Source: Sphingomonas desiccabilis (GTDB lineage: Bacteria > Pseudomonadota > Alphaproteobacteria > Sphingomonadales > Sphingomonadaceae). From it: 64,000 nt of DNA. Below the pieces are notes generated by a model. The model was not told where the DNA came from. It was given only the letters and a program-made list of their open reading frames with translations, and ran no database searches. The translations under genes and the position numbers were made by a program. Numbering within the stretch: position 1 is the first letter of the stretch; each line of letters begins with the position of its first letter. Positions 18,858 through 28,867 of this stretch are shown one piece after another. The DNA lies in NCBI RefSeq assembly GCF_004135605.1, contig NZ_SDPT01000003.1, forward strand, positions 186,001 to 250,000, given 5' to 3'.

Positions 18858-18886
18858 CATATAGCCACTCGGTTTCGGCAATTAAA
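18858..18886 (-). promoter_or_regulatory. Candidate tmRNA promoter
   Basis: On the minus strand TTTAAT (18886-18881) and TATATG (18863-18858) are 17 bases apart, placing the start near 18851, just before the acceptor piece. It is back-to-back with the Rrf2 gene. Confidence 0.45.
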
Positions 18887-18939
18887 GCCTGCCGCGGTCT
18901 TTTCATGGCCACAAAGGGCTGGCATGGGCTGCACCCAAG

Positions 18940-19371
18940 ATGTTGACCCAGCGTTCCCGTTATGCGCTGCGCGCAATGTTGTTCCTGGCCGCCCAACCTC
19001 CGAGCGTCGCACCCACCCCGATGCACCGGATCGCGACCGGGGCCAACGTCCCGCGCAAGTTCCTTGAACTGATCCTCGCGGACCTGCGCGAGGCGGGATT
19101 CCTGCTGTCCACGCGCGGCAAGGCCGGCGGCTATCGCCTCGCGCGCCCCAGCCACCTGATCTCGCTGGGAGAAATTATTCGCGTGATCGAGGGCCCGCTG
19201 GCACTGGTGCCCTGCGTCAGCCGGACCGCCTATCGCCCGTGCGGCGACTGCAAGGACGAGGCGGCCTGCGCGATCCGAATCGCCATGGCCCGGGTTCGCG
19301 ACGAGACCGCCCGCATCCTCGACGGCACCAGCCTGGCGGACGCGACGGCCGAGGAACTGGCCGCCGCCTGA
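18940..19371 (+). CDS. Rrf2-family transcriptional regulator, Fe-S type
   Basis: A 143-residue winged-helix regulator. The N-terminal helix-turn-helix is clear (QRSRYALRAMLFLA, VPRKFLELILADLREAGFL, STRGKAGGYRLAR). Four Cys at about residues 91-111 (PC..PCGDC...AC) could hold an iron-sulfur cluster, as in IscR, NsrR and RirA, but the spacing differs enough that the signal is uncertain. No isc/suf or iron genes lie beside it; the divergent tmRNA gene and the convergent manC are its neighbours. The ATG at 18940 is followed by TTG, which could also serve as start. Confidence 0.88.
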   Translation: MLTQRSRYALRAMLFLAAQPPSVAPTPMHRIATGANVPRKFLELILADLREAGFLLSTRGKAGGYRLARPSHLISLGEIIRVIEGPLALVPCVSRTAYRPCGDCKDEAACAIRIAMARVRDETARILDGTSLADATAEELAAA

Positions 19372-19378
19372 CGCCTCC

Positions 19379-19397
19379 GCGCCGGCCGATCCGGCGC
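19379..19397. terminator. Candidate bidirectional hairpin between rrf2 and manC
   Basis: GCGCCGG-CCGAT-CCGGCGC is a perfect 7-bp stem in the 39-base convergent gap. No T-run, so a terminator role is only likely by position. Confidence 0.35.
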
Positions 19398-19410
19398 CGG
19401 CGGTTCTGGC

Positions 19411-20466
19411 TCAGTCCCGCTTCATCGCCTCCAGCAGCCGCTTCACTTCCTGGGAGCGGCCGCGCGGCAGGATCAGAATGTCCTCGCCGCTCGCGACGAC
19501 GATCAGGTCCTTCACCCCGACCATCGAGATGCGGGCGCGGTCGCTGCGGACCAGACAGCCGCTGGTCTCCAGCATCAGCACTTCGCCGCCCGCCACGTTG
19601 TCGTTCTCGTCGCGCGTGCTGATCGCGTGGAGCGCATCCCAGCTGCCGACGTCGCTCCATCCCATCGCCACCGGCACCACGGCGACCTGCGCCGCCTTTT
19701 CCATCACGGCATAGTCGATCGACTGGGAAGGCGAGGCGGCGAACGCTTCGGCGTCGGGATAGACGCGCTTGCCCTCGTGGCGGGCGCGACTCATCGCCGT
19801 CTCCGCCGCCACGCGCATTTCGGGCGCATGGGTGCCGAGTGCCCCCAGGTACATGTCGGCGCGGAACAGGAAGATACCTCCGTTCCAGGCATGATTGCCG
19901 TCGGTCAGCATCGCCTGCGCCGTCTCCCGTGCAGGCTTTTCCACGAAACGCTCGACGCGGTGGGCACCGGGCGCGATCTCCTCGCCCACCTTGATCCAGC
20001 CATAGCCGGTTTCCGGCGAATCGGGCGTGATGCCGAAGGTGACGAGCCAGCCCTCGGCGACCAGCGGCAGCGCCGCCTCGATCGCGGCGTGGAAGGCGGG
20101 CACGTCGGCGATGACGTGGTCGGACGGCATCACCAGCAGCGGGGTGGCATCGCCGCCCGCCGCCACCGCCGCCAGTGCGATCGCGGGCGCGGTGTTGCGG
20201 CCCGTCGGCTCCAGCACGAGCGCCTGCGCGGCTGCGCCGATTTCGCCGAGCTGCTCCTCGATCTCCTGCGCATGGGCGGCGTTCGCCACCACGATCGGCG
20301 CGCCGAACCGGGGCCCCGAGGCCCGGCGCGCGGTCAGCTGGAGCATGGTCTCCTCGGCAGTGAGGCAGAGCAGCTGCTTGGGACGCTCCCGCGTGGAGAT
20401 GGGCCACAGCCGTGTCCCGGACCCTCCCGACAGAATGACGGGGACGATCGCGGTTTCGGACTGCAT
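19411..20466 (-). CDS. manC: Mannose-1-phosphate guanylyltransferase
   Basis: Makes GDP-mannose from mannose 1-phosphate and GTP for exopolysaccharide or LPS. The 351-residue protein is the single-function form. It has the nucleotidyltransferase signature ILSGGSGTRLWPISTRERPKQLL (residues about 9-31, given in part), the LVMPSDHVIAD motif, the FVEKP segment and a C-terminal short beta-helix, and lacks the phosphomannose-isomerase cupin. The ATG at 20466 has GGAGAA 7 bases upstream and is preferred over the ATG at 20481. It is divergent from the sugar transferase gene. Confidence 0.93.
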   Translation of the reverse strand: MQSETAIVPVILSGGSGTRLWPISTRERPKQLLCLTAEETMLQLTARRASGPRFGAPIVVANAAHAQEIEEQLGEIGAAAQALVLEPTGRNTAPAIALAAVAAGGDATPLLVMPSDHVIADVPAFHAAIEAALPLVAEGWLVTFGITPDSPETGYGWIKVGEEIAPGAHRVERFVEKPARETAQAMLTDGNHAWNGGIFLFRADMYLGALGTHAPEMRVAAETAMSRARHEGKRVYPDAEAFAASPSQSIDYAVMEKAAQVAVVPVAMGWSDVGSWDALHAISTRDENDNVAGGEVLMLETSGCLVRSDRARISMVGVKDLIVVASGEDILILPRGRSQEVKRLLEAMKRD

Positions 20467-20642
20467 GTGGCGCTTCTCCATGTAAAATGAGATATGCCCC
20501 GAAGGATGCCGGGCATTAGACGTCAGAATGTCGCAGCGCACAACGCACCGTTGGCGTCTGTGTTCAGCTTTTCTTCGGGTATTGTTGCAACAGGGGAGGG
20601 GTGCCGACCGGGATCTCACGCCCGGCCAGGAAACCGGGCGTC

Positions 20643-22031
20643 ATGATCAGGCTGTTCAAGCATTACATCCCCCACGCCGTGCTGCTGCTCGGAATGCTCG
20701 ACTTCGCACTGCTGATGGTGGCGGCGGAACTGGGCTGGATCGTGCGCGCCGCGCAGATCGGCATGGTCGCAGAGCCGATCCCGACGCGCATTCCGGAATT
20801 GCTGAGCTTCGCCGCGGCACTGGAACTCGCGATGATCGCCGTCGGCGTCTATGGTGCGGAGGCGCTGCAGTCGCTGCGCTTCGCCGCCGCCCGGCTGATC
20901 GTCGCCATTGCCCTGGGCGCGATCGCCCTGGCCGTGCTGTTCTTCCTGATCCCGTCGATCACGTTCTGGCGCTCCAACCTGCTGTACGCGATGGGGTTCG
21001 CCGTCGTCCTGCTGCTGCTGCTCCGGATCCTGCTGGGGCGGACGCTTGGAGGGCATGTCTTCAAGCGGCGGGTCGTGGTGCTGGGCGCCGGCCCCCGTGC
21101 CGCGCGGCTGAAGGCACTGGCCCGCGCGCCCGGCGCTGCTTTCGTCGTGGTCGGCTATGTCGGCATGGGCGATGCCCAGCCGGTGATGCCCGAGGCGATC
21201 GGGCGCGAGGCGATCAACAACCTGGCCGAGCACGTCGTGCTGCTTAATGCGAGCGAAGTGGTGCTTGCGCTGGAGGAACGGCGCAACGCGCTCCCGCTCA
21301 AGGACCTGCTGCGGATCAAGACGACCGGCGTCCACGTCAACGAGCTCTCGACCTTCCTGGAGCGCGAGACCGGGCGCGTCGACCTGGACAGCGTGAACCC
21401 GTCGTGGCTGATCTTCTCCGACGGGTTCTCGTCGGGCCGGGTGTTCTCCAGCATGTTCAAGCGGCTGTTCGACGTGACGTTCAGCCTGGTGCTGCTCGTC
21501 CTCGTGCTGCCGGTGCTGGTGCTCGCGGTGCTTGCGGTCAAGCTCGACAGCCGCGGGCCTGCCTTCTACCGCCAGCGCCGGATCGGGCTCTATGGCCTCG
21601 CCTTCGACATCATCAAGCTGCGCTCGATGCGCGTGGATGCGGAGGTGGGCGGCAACGCCGTCTGGGCGGAAAAGGACGATCCGCGCATCACGCGCGTCGG
21701 CCGCATCCTGCGCAAGCTGCGGATCGACGAGCTGCCCCAGTGCTGGAGCGTGCTGAAGGGTGACATGAGCTTCGTCGGCCCTCGTCCCGAGCGCCCGCAG
21801 TTCGTCGACGATCTCGAGCAGCAGCTTCCCTATTATGCCGAGCGCCACATGGTGAAGCCTGGCATCACCGGCTGGGCCCAGATCAACTATCCCTATGGCG
21901 CCTCGATCGAGGATTCGCGCCAGAAGCTGGAATACGACCTCTATTACGCCAAGAACTACTCGCCCTTCCTGGACCTGCTGATCCTGCTGCAGACGGTACG
22001 GGTGGTGCTCTGGCCCGAGGGCGCGCGCTGA
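20643..22031 (+). CDS. PEP-CTERM-associated exopolysaccharide sugar transferase (TIGR03013-like)
   Basis: Polyprenyl-phosphate sugar-1-phosphate transferase that starts repeat-unit synthesis of an exopolysaccharide at the inner membrane. The 462 residues have about five N-terminal membrane segments, a nucleotide-binding-like middle domain (RRVVVLGAGPRAARLKALA) and the catalytic bacterial sugar-transferase domain from about residue 275 (FKRLFDVTFSLVLLVLVLPVL, RRIGLYGLAFDIIKLRSMR, RKLRIDELPQCWSVLKGDMS, FVGPRPERP). Followed directly by prsK, the arrangement found in exosortase/PEP-CTERM loci. The open frame extends upstream to 20601, but the ATG at 20643 (MIRLFKHYIPHAVLL) is the family start. 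Confidence 0.9.
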   Translation: MIRLFKHYIPHAVLLLGMLDFALLMVAAELGWIVRAAQIGMVAEPIPTRIPELLSFAAALELAMIAVGVYGAEALQSLRFAAARLIVAIALGAIALAVLFFLIPSITFWRSNLLYAMGFAVVLLLLLRILLGRTLGGHVFKRRVVVLGAGPRAARLKALARAPGAAFVVVGYVGMGDAQPVMPEAIGREAINNLAEHVVLLNASEVVLALEERRNALPLKDLLRIKTTGVHVNELSTFLERETGRVDLDSVNPSWLIFSDGFSSGRVFSSMFKRLFDVTFSLVLLVLVLPVLVLAVLAVKLDSRGPAFYRQRRIGLYGLAFDIIKLRSMRVDAEVGGNAVWAEKDDPRITRVGRILRKLRIDELPQCWSVLKGDMSFVGPRPERPQFVDDLEQQLPYYAERHMVKPGITGWAQINYPYGASIEDSRQKLEYDLYYAKNYSPFLDLLILLQTVRVVLWPEGAR

Positions 22032-24077
22032 ATGCTGCCCGACCTCATCCTGTGGAGCCATGCGCTGGCCGCGCTGCTGTTCGGGATGCTGGCGATCTGG
22101 GCGGTCCGCAGCCGCGAGTTGCCGCGCGCGATCCGCGCCAGCTTTGCCGCGGCACTGGTGCTGACGGCGCTTTGGGCCTTGTCGGTCTCCGGCATCGGCA
22201 ATGCGGAGCCTGCCACCGTTGTGGTGGAGGGATTGCGCAACCTCGCCTGGCTGGCCGTCATGCTGGCGATCCATCGCTGGGGCGGTGCGCGGTACCTGAC
22301 CCTGCCGATCGCCTATGCGGTGGTGGCGCTGGTGATCGGGTTGCAGGTGGTCCTGCAATTGCTGGCGACCGGGCCGGGGCCGGAAGCGGTGGCCGCCAGC
22401 CTGATGCGCGCCGCGCTGCTGATGCGTGCGCTGTCGGCAGCGGGGGGGCTGGTGCTGCTCTATGGGCTGACCACGGGGCTCGGCCGATCGGGGCTGCGGC
22501 TGGCGATGACGGCGATCGGGGCGCTGTGGCTGATCGACGTCAACCTCAGCGCGCTGCGCTATCTGACCGGGGAGGCCCCGGGCGAGTTCCAGGCGATGCG
22601 CGGCCTGGCACTGGCGCTGCTCGCCGGCGTCATCGCGCTTGCCTTCCATCGCAGCGGCGGGCGCGAATTGCGGGTATCTCGCACCGCGACTCTGCGCTCG
22701 CTCTCCGTTCTGAGCCTGGTGGGCTATGTGCTCGTCATGATCGCGGGCAATGCGGCTCTGGCGAGCCTGGGGGGCCGGCATGCGCGCGTCCTTCAGACGG
22801 CGTTCGTGTTCGGATCGACCGCGGCGCTGCTGACGCTGATGTCGTCGACCTGGCTGCGCGCCTGGGTGCGGGTCAAGCTCACCAAGCACCTGTTCCAGCA
22901 CCGCTACGACTATCGCGTCGAATGGGCGCGCTTTACGGAGACGCTGGGCCGGCCGCAGGGCGGTGCGCCGCTCGCCGAGCGCGTGGTCAAGGCAATCGCC
23001 GACCTGACCCAATCCCCCGCGGGCATGCTGCTGACCGCGGGCGAGGAAGGGCTGGAACGCACCGCCGGCTGGAACTGGCCGGTGGAGGGGCCGACACCGG
23101 AGCCCGCGGCTGCCCTCGCCCGGCATCTGGCGGAGAGCGGACGTGTGCTGGAGCTCGATGCGGTCCGCTCGGGCCGCGCCGAGCGGATGGATGCGGAGGC
23201 GACCCCCGCCTGGATGCTGGACCTGCCAAGCGCCTGGGTGGTCGTGCCGCTGCCGCACCTGGGGCAGCTCGTCGGCGCGATCCTGGTGGCGCGGCCGCCG
23301 GTCGACCGCGCGCTCGACTGGGAAGACTTCGACCTGCTCAAGATCGCCGGGCGACAGGTCGCCAGCTACCTTGCCGAGGCGCGCGCGACCGAAGCCCTGC
23401 TGGAGGCGCAGCGCTTCGACGAATTCAACCGGCGCTTCGCCTTCATCCTGCATGACCTGAAGAACCTGGTCAGTCAGCTGAGCCTGGTCGCGCGCAACGC
23501 CGAGCGCCACGCCGACAATCCGGAGTTTCGCGCCGACATGGTGGCGACCTTGCAGGAGTCCGCCGCGCGGATGAACGACCTGCTCGCGCGGCTGGCGCAG
23601 CGGCAGCCGGCGGCGGCGGGCACGCCGAGGCCGCTCGACCTGGTGGCGCTGGCGCATGGGATCGCCGACGCGCGGCGTGCCCAGCACGCGCTGGCGGTGG
23701 AGGCCGAGGAACCGGTCCGCGCGGTTGCCGATGCGGCGCGGCTGGAACAGCTGCTGGGGCATCTCGTCCAAAATGCGGTGGAGGCGAGCGCGCCCGACAC
23801 GCCGGTGACGCTGCGCGTGCGCCATGCCGAGGACATGGCGGCCATCGAGGTCATCGACTGCGGCCAGGGCATGTCGCCGGCCTTCGTGCGCGAGCGCCTG
23901 TTCAAGCCGTTCGTCTCGTCAAAGGCCGGCGGCTTCGGGATCGGAGCGTTCGAGGCGAGCCAGCTGGCGCAGGCGATGGGCGGCCGCGTCGAGGTGACCA
24001 GCCGCGAGGGGCAGGGATCGACGTTCCGCGTGCTGCTGCCGCGCGCCCCGCAATCAACCATGGAGGAGGCGGCATGA
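22032..24077 (+). CDS. prsK: PEP-CTERM system sensor histidine kinase PrsK
   Basis: A 681-residue membrane kinase. About eight hydrophobic segments fill residues 1-280, a GAF-like domain follows (about 300-450, RVVKAIADLTQSPAGMLLTAG), and the phospho-acceptor box is FAFILHDLKNLVSQLSLVARN with His474. The ATPase domain has the N-box LVQNAVEAS (about 579), DCGQGMSPAFVRERLFKPFVSSK and a GxG box near GGFGIGAFEA. The HDLKN acceptor motif is characteristic of PrsK. The ATG abuts the sugar transferase stop, and the end overlaps prsR by 4 bases. Confidence 0.92.
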   Translation: MLPDLILWSHALAALLFGMLAIWAVRSRELPRAIRASFAAALVLTALWALSVSGIGNAEPATVVVEGLRNLAWLAVMLAIHRWGGARYLTLPIAYAVVALVIGLQVVLQLLATGPGPEAVAASLMRAALLMRALSAAGGLVLLYGLTTGLGRSGLRLAMTAIGALWLIDVNLSALRYLTGEAPGEFQAMRGLALALLAGVIALAFHRSGGRELRVSRTATLRSLSVLSLVGYVLVMIAGNAALASLGGRHARVLQTAFVFGSTAALLTLMSSTWLRAWVRVKLTKHLFQHRYDYRVEWARFTETLGRPQGGAPLAERVVKAIADLTQSPAGMLLTAGEEGLERTAGWNWPVEGPTPEPAAALARHLAESGRVLELDAVRSGRAERMDAEATPAWMLDLPSAWVVVPLPHLGQLVGAILVARPPVDRALDWEDFDLLKIAGRQVASYLAEARATEALLEAQRFDEFNRRFAFILHDLKNLVSQLSLVARNAERHADNPEFRADMVATLQESAARMNDLLARLAQRQPAAAGTPRPLDLVALAHGIADARRAQHALAVEAEEPVRAVADAARLEQLLGHLVQNAVEASAPDTPVTLRVRHAEDMAAIEVIDCGQGMSPAFVRERLFKPFVSSKAGGFGIGAFEASQLAQAMGGRVEVTSREGQGSTFRVLLPRAPQSTMEEAA

Positions 24078-25426
24078 GCGCCGAGATGCGACGGCTGCTG
24101 ATCGTGGAGGACGACCTGGGCCTGCAGCGGCAGCTGCGCTGGGCCTATGAGGGCTACGCGATCACCGCGGTGGGCGATCGCGCGGCGGCGCTCGCGGCGC
24201 TGCGCGCGGAGGAACCGCAGGTGGTGACGCTGGACCTGGGGCTGCCGCCGGACCCGGACGGCACCAGCGAGGGCTTCGCCACGCTGGAGGCGATGCTGGC
24301 GCTCAAGCCGGACACCAAGATCATCGTCGCCTCCGGCCACGGTGCCCGCGAAAGCGCGCTGAAGGCGATCGCGATGGGCGCGTTCGATTTCTACGCGAAG
24401 CCGATCGACATCGACACGCTGGGGCTGATCGTCGCGCGCGCGTTCCACGTCCATGCGCTGGAGGCGGAGAACCGGCGGCTGGCGGCCCGGATCGAGGGCG
24501 AGACGGCACTCGGCGGCATGCTGACCGCCGCCCCGGAAATGCTCAAGGTCACGCGCACCATTGAGCGGGTGGCGCCGGCCGACGTGTCGGTGCTGCTGCT
24601 GGGGGCGTCCGGCACCGGCAAGGAACTGCTGGCGCGGGGGCTGCACGACGCAAGTCCGCGTGCCCAAGGGTCTTTCGTCGCGATCAACTGCGCCGCCATC
24701 CCCGAGACATTGCTCGAAAGCGAGCTGTTCGGGCATGAAAAGGGGGCGTTCACCGGGGCCATCAAGACGACCGCCGGCAAGATCGAGGCTGCGCAGGGCG
24801 GCACGCTGTTCCTGGACGAGATCGGCGACGTGCCGCTGCCGTTGCAGGTGAAGCTGCTGCGCTTCCTGCAGGAGCGGGTGATCGAGCGGATCGGCGGGCG
24901 CAAGCCGATCCCGGTGGACACGCGCATCGTCTGCGCGACCCACCAGGACCTGGACGCGATGGTGGCGGACGGGCGCTTCCGCGAGGACCTCTACTATCGC
25001 CTCGCGGAAATCGTGGTGCGGATCCCGTCGCTCGCCGAACGGCCGGGGGACGCCGGGCTGCTCGCCCGGCATTTCCTGCGCCGCTATGCGCGGCAGATGA
25101 ACGCAGCGGTGACCGGCTTCGCACCCGACGCTTTGGCGGCGATCGATGCCTGGGGATGGCCGGGGAACGTGCGCGAGTTGGAGAACCGGGTGAAGCGCGC
25201 CGTCATCATGGCCGACGCCAAGCAGGTCACCGCCGCCGACCTCGACCTCGACCATGGCGAGGCCGAACCGATCAACCTGAAGGCGATCCGCGAGGAGGCG
25301 GACCGGCGCGCCATCCGCCATGCGCTGGCACGAGCCCAGGGCAACATCTCCGGCACCGCGCGCCTGCTGGGGATCAGCCGGCCGACGCTCTACGACCTGA
25401 TGAAGGCCTATGACCTGCAACCGTAA
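24074..25426 (+). CDS. prsR: PEP-CTERM-box response regulator PrsR, sigma-54 activator
   Basis: A 450-residue NtrC-type regulator. The receiver has phosphorylatable Asp54 (VVTLDLGLPPD). The AAA+ domain has Walker A GASGTGKE (about 178), the sigma-54 contact loop GAFTGA (about 225), Walker B TLFLDEIGD and the arginine region FREDLYYRL. The C-terminus ends in a Fis-type helix-turn-helix (SGTARLLGISRPTLYDLM). The ATGA overlap with prsK implies one operon. Known PrsR proteins activate sigma-54 promoters of PEP-CTERM and exopolysaccharide genes; none of those targets (PEP-CTERM protein or exosortase) is in the window. Confidence 0.93.
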   Translation: MSAEMRRLLIVEDDLGLQRQLRWAYEGYAITAVGDRAAALAALRAEEPQVVTLDLGLPPDPDGTSEGFATLEAMLALKPDTKIIVASGHGARESALKAIAMGAFDFYAKPIDIDTLGLIVARAFHVHALEAENRRLAARIEGETALGGMLTAAPEMLKVTRTIERVAPADVSVLLLGASGTGKELLARGLHDASPRAQGSFVAINCAAIPETLLESELFGHEKGAFTGAIKTTAGKIEAAQGGTLFLDEIGDVPLPLQVKLLRFLQERVIERIGGRKPIPVDTRIVCATHQDLDAMVADGRFREDLYYRLAEIVVRIPSLAERPGDAGLLARHFLRRYARQMNAAVTGFAPDALAAIDAWGWPGNVRELENRVKRAVIMADAKQVTAADLDLDHGEAEPINLKAIREEADRRAIRHALARAQGNISGTARLLGISRPTLYDLMKAYDLQP

Positions 25427-25462
25427 GGGGGCTGCGCTCCGGGTGGTGCCCGGACCGCCCCC

Positions 25463-25558
25463 CATCGTCATGCTGACGAAGGTCAGCATCCATACGCGCT
25501 GCGCTCGCGCTTCCTGCCGTAGCGGTGCTGGATCCTGACTTTCGTCAGGATGATGGGG
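25463..25558. repeat. Paired-palindrome repeat (family A variant) after prsR
   Basis: A hairpin GCTGACGAAGGTCAGC flanked by TCAT and ATCC, a 37-base spacer, and a second hairpin TCCTGACTTTCGTCAGGA flanked by GG and TGATG. The same two-hairpin plan is seen at 60340-60430. The 200-base gap from prsR to the next gene holds nothing else recognisable. Confidence 0.75.
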
Positions 25559-25627
25559 AGGCAGGAGGCATGTGCAGGTATCTCCGCCGCTTGCCCGACG
25601 CGGCTAGCCGCGGGTAGCGCACGCAGC

Positions 25628-26446
25628 ATGGACGCACCAAACGACACGCTCGCCCGGATCGCCGCTGCGCTGGAGCGGCTGGCGCCGCCGCCGCCCCCCG
25701 CGGCCGATCCGTTGGCGCATCCGGCTTATCTGTGGGACGGCACGGTGCTGAAGGCGGCGCGCGCATTCGATCCCCTGCCGATCGCGCTGCTGTCGGGCAT
25801 GGAGGCGCAAAAGGCGAGCTTCGTCGCGAACCTCCAGCGGCTGGCCGGCGGCATCGCGGCGCAGGACGTGCTGCTGTGGGGGGCGCGCGGCACCGGCAAG
25901 TCGGCGCTGGTGAAGAGCGCGGTCGGCGCCGTGCAGGCCGATGGCGCGGCGCTGGCACTGGTTGAAGTGGTGACGCCGCGGCTGGAGACGCTGCCGGCGC
26001 TGTTCGCGGCCATCGCCGATGCGGCGAGGGCGTTTGCGATCTTCCTGGACGACCTCGGCTTCGAGCATCCGGGCGAGGCGCGGGCGCTGCGTTCGCTGCT
26101 CCAGGGCGGGGCGGAGGCGCGGCCGGCCAATGCGCGACTGGTGGTGACCTCCAACCGCCGCCACCTGATGCCGCGCGACCTCGCCGAGCAGGCGAGCGCG
26201 ATCAATCCGCGCGATTCGGTGGACGACAGCCTCGCGCTCGCCGACCGCTTCGGGCTGAGCCTGGGGTTCCACGTCGTCGACCAGGACGCCTATCTGGCGA
26301 TCGTCGCCGGCTATTGCGCGACGCACGACCTGCCGTTCGATCCCACGGATGCGGTGGGCTGGGCGACGCGCCGCGGCAGCCGCTCGGGCCGGATCGCGTG
26401 GCAGTATGTGACGGACCTGGCGGGGCGGCACGGGCGGGCGCTGTAG
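25628..26446 (+). CDS. DUF815-family AAA+ ATPase
   Basis: A 272-residue P-loop ATPase of the DUF815 family, conserved in alphaproteobacteria and of unknown role. Visible are an N-terminal helical part with a Pro-rich loop, LSGMEAQKASFVANLQRLAGG (family signature), Walker A WGARGTGKSALVK (about residues 86-98), Walker B IFLDDLGFEH and sensor-like VVTSNRRHLMPRD. The ATG at 25628 is chosen by the family N-terminus (MDAPNDTLARIAAALERL); upstream codons are repeat-derived. It is convergent with the ABC-F gene. No functional partner is visible. Confidence 0.88.
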   Translation: MDAPNDTLARIAAALERLAPPPPPAADPLAHPAYLWDGTVLKAARAFDPLPIALLSGMEAQKASFVANLQRLAGGIAAQDVLLWGARGTGKSALVKSAVGAVQADGAALALVEVVTPRLETLPALFAAIADAARAFAIFLDDLGFEHPGEARALRSLLQGGAEARPANARLVVTSNRRHLMPRDLAEQASAINPRDSVDDSLALADRFGLSLGFHVVDQDAYLAIVAGYCATHDLPFDPTDAVGWATRRGSRSGRIAWQYVTDLAGRHGRAL

Positions 26447-26498
26447 CGCTGGCTTGTTGAAGGGGCTGCCGTCCTGGGCGACAACGGCGGCCTTCCCG

Positions 26499-26641
26499 AC
26501 TGGGCCCCGACCTTCGCCGGGGTACGTACGTTTTGGGTCGGGCGCCGTCCGCCGCGGCACCGTGCTCCTGCGCAGGCAGGAGCCTAGAGCCACGAACGGC
26601 AGCGCCTTCAACCCTGCGCTCCTGCCTGCGCAGGAGCACGG
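26499..26641. repeat. Family A half-unit plus a perfect 24-bp inverted repeat (family C)
   Basis: A single family A arm (ACTGGGCCCCGACCTTCGCCGGGGTACG region, 26499-26527) is followed by two 24-base perfectly inverted arms at 26560-26583 and 26618-26641 built on GTGCTCCTGCGCAGGCAGGAGC. The right arm ends one base before the ABC-F stop codon complement. Likely acts as a bidirectional 3' end. Confidence 0.8.
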
Positions 26642-26642
26642 A

Positions 26643-28418
<1,776 letters not shown>

Positions 28419-28516
28419 GGGCGGCAGGTAGGCGGCCGCTGCGGACGGGGCAAGTTGCCGCCGTGCAACACTTGCCCGCCCGGCCATATTCATAGGCTAT
28501 TCAACGCGCTCCCCCT

Positions 28517-28846
28517 ATGCCAACCAGCATGAAGATGTTGGTTCGAGCCGGTCTCTGCGTGTGCGCACTGCTGCCTGTGGCAGCGGATGCTGCGCCCGTG
28601 GCCGGCATGCAACGCCATCGTGGCGATCAGGAAGCGGCGATGGAAGGCCGCAAGCAGGGGCGCATCCTGCCCCTGCGCGAGATCGAGCGGCGGGTCACCG
28701 GCAAGATCCGCGGCGCACAATATCTGGGCTTCGACTTCGACGCCGGCACCGCCATTTACACGCTCAAGTTCCTGCGCGATGGAGCCGTGATCTGGGTCGA
28801 TGTCGACGGCCGCACGGGCGAGATCGTCGGCCGGACGGGAAAATAG
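28517..28846 (+). CDS. Exported PepSY-domain protein
   Basis: A 109-residue secreted protein: a signal peptide (about 1-25, MLVRAGLCVCALLPVAADA) and one PepSY domain (GRILPLREIERRVTGKIRGAQYLGFDFDAG, then YTLKFLRDGAVIWVDVDGRTGEIV). Periplasmic PepSY domains upstream of two-component genes are common in proteobacteria and may modulate the sensor. The start could also be the ATG at 28529. It is 21 bases before the response regulator gene and very likely in the same operon. Confidence 0.8.
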   Translation: MPTSMKMLVRAGLCVCALLPVAADAAPVAGMQRHRGDQEAAMEGRKQGRILPLREIERRVTGKIRGAQYLGFDFDAGTAIYTLKFLRDGAVIWVDVDGRTGEIVGRTGK

Positions 28847-28867
28847 AGCCTTCGCGAAAGGGTGGAA

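Noticed and set aside
18617..19067. Two small plus-strand frames (109 and 128 codons) in the tmRNA region
   Set aside because: They run through the tmRNA gene and the Rrf2 N-terminus in the wrong frame or strand; no family resemblance.
20520..20642. A sigma-54-like promoter before the sugar transferase (TTGGCGTCTGTGTTCAGC)
   Set aside because: The GG and GC elements are 12 bases apart instead of the required 10, so it does not fit the -24/-12 consensus.
20616..23825. A 1069-codon open frame on the minus strand opposite the sugar transferase and prsK
   Set aside because: It is low-complexity Arg/His/Gln-rich sequence antisense to two well-conserved genes; such frames arise from high GC codon bias.
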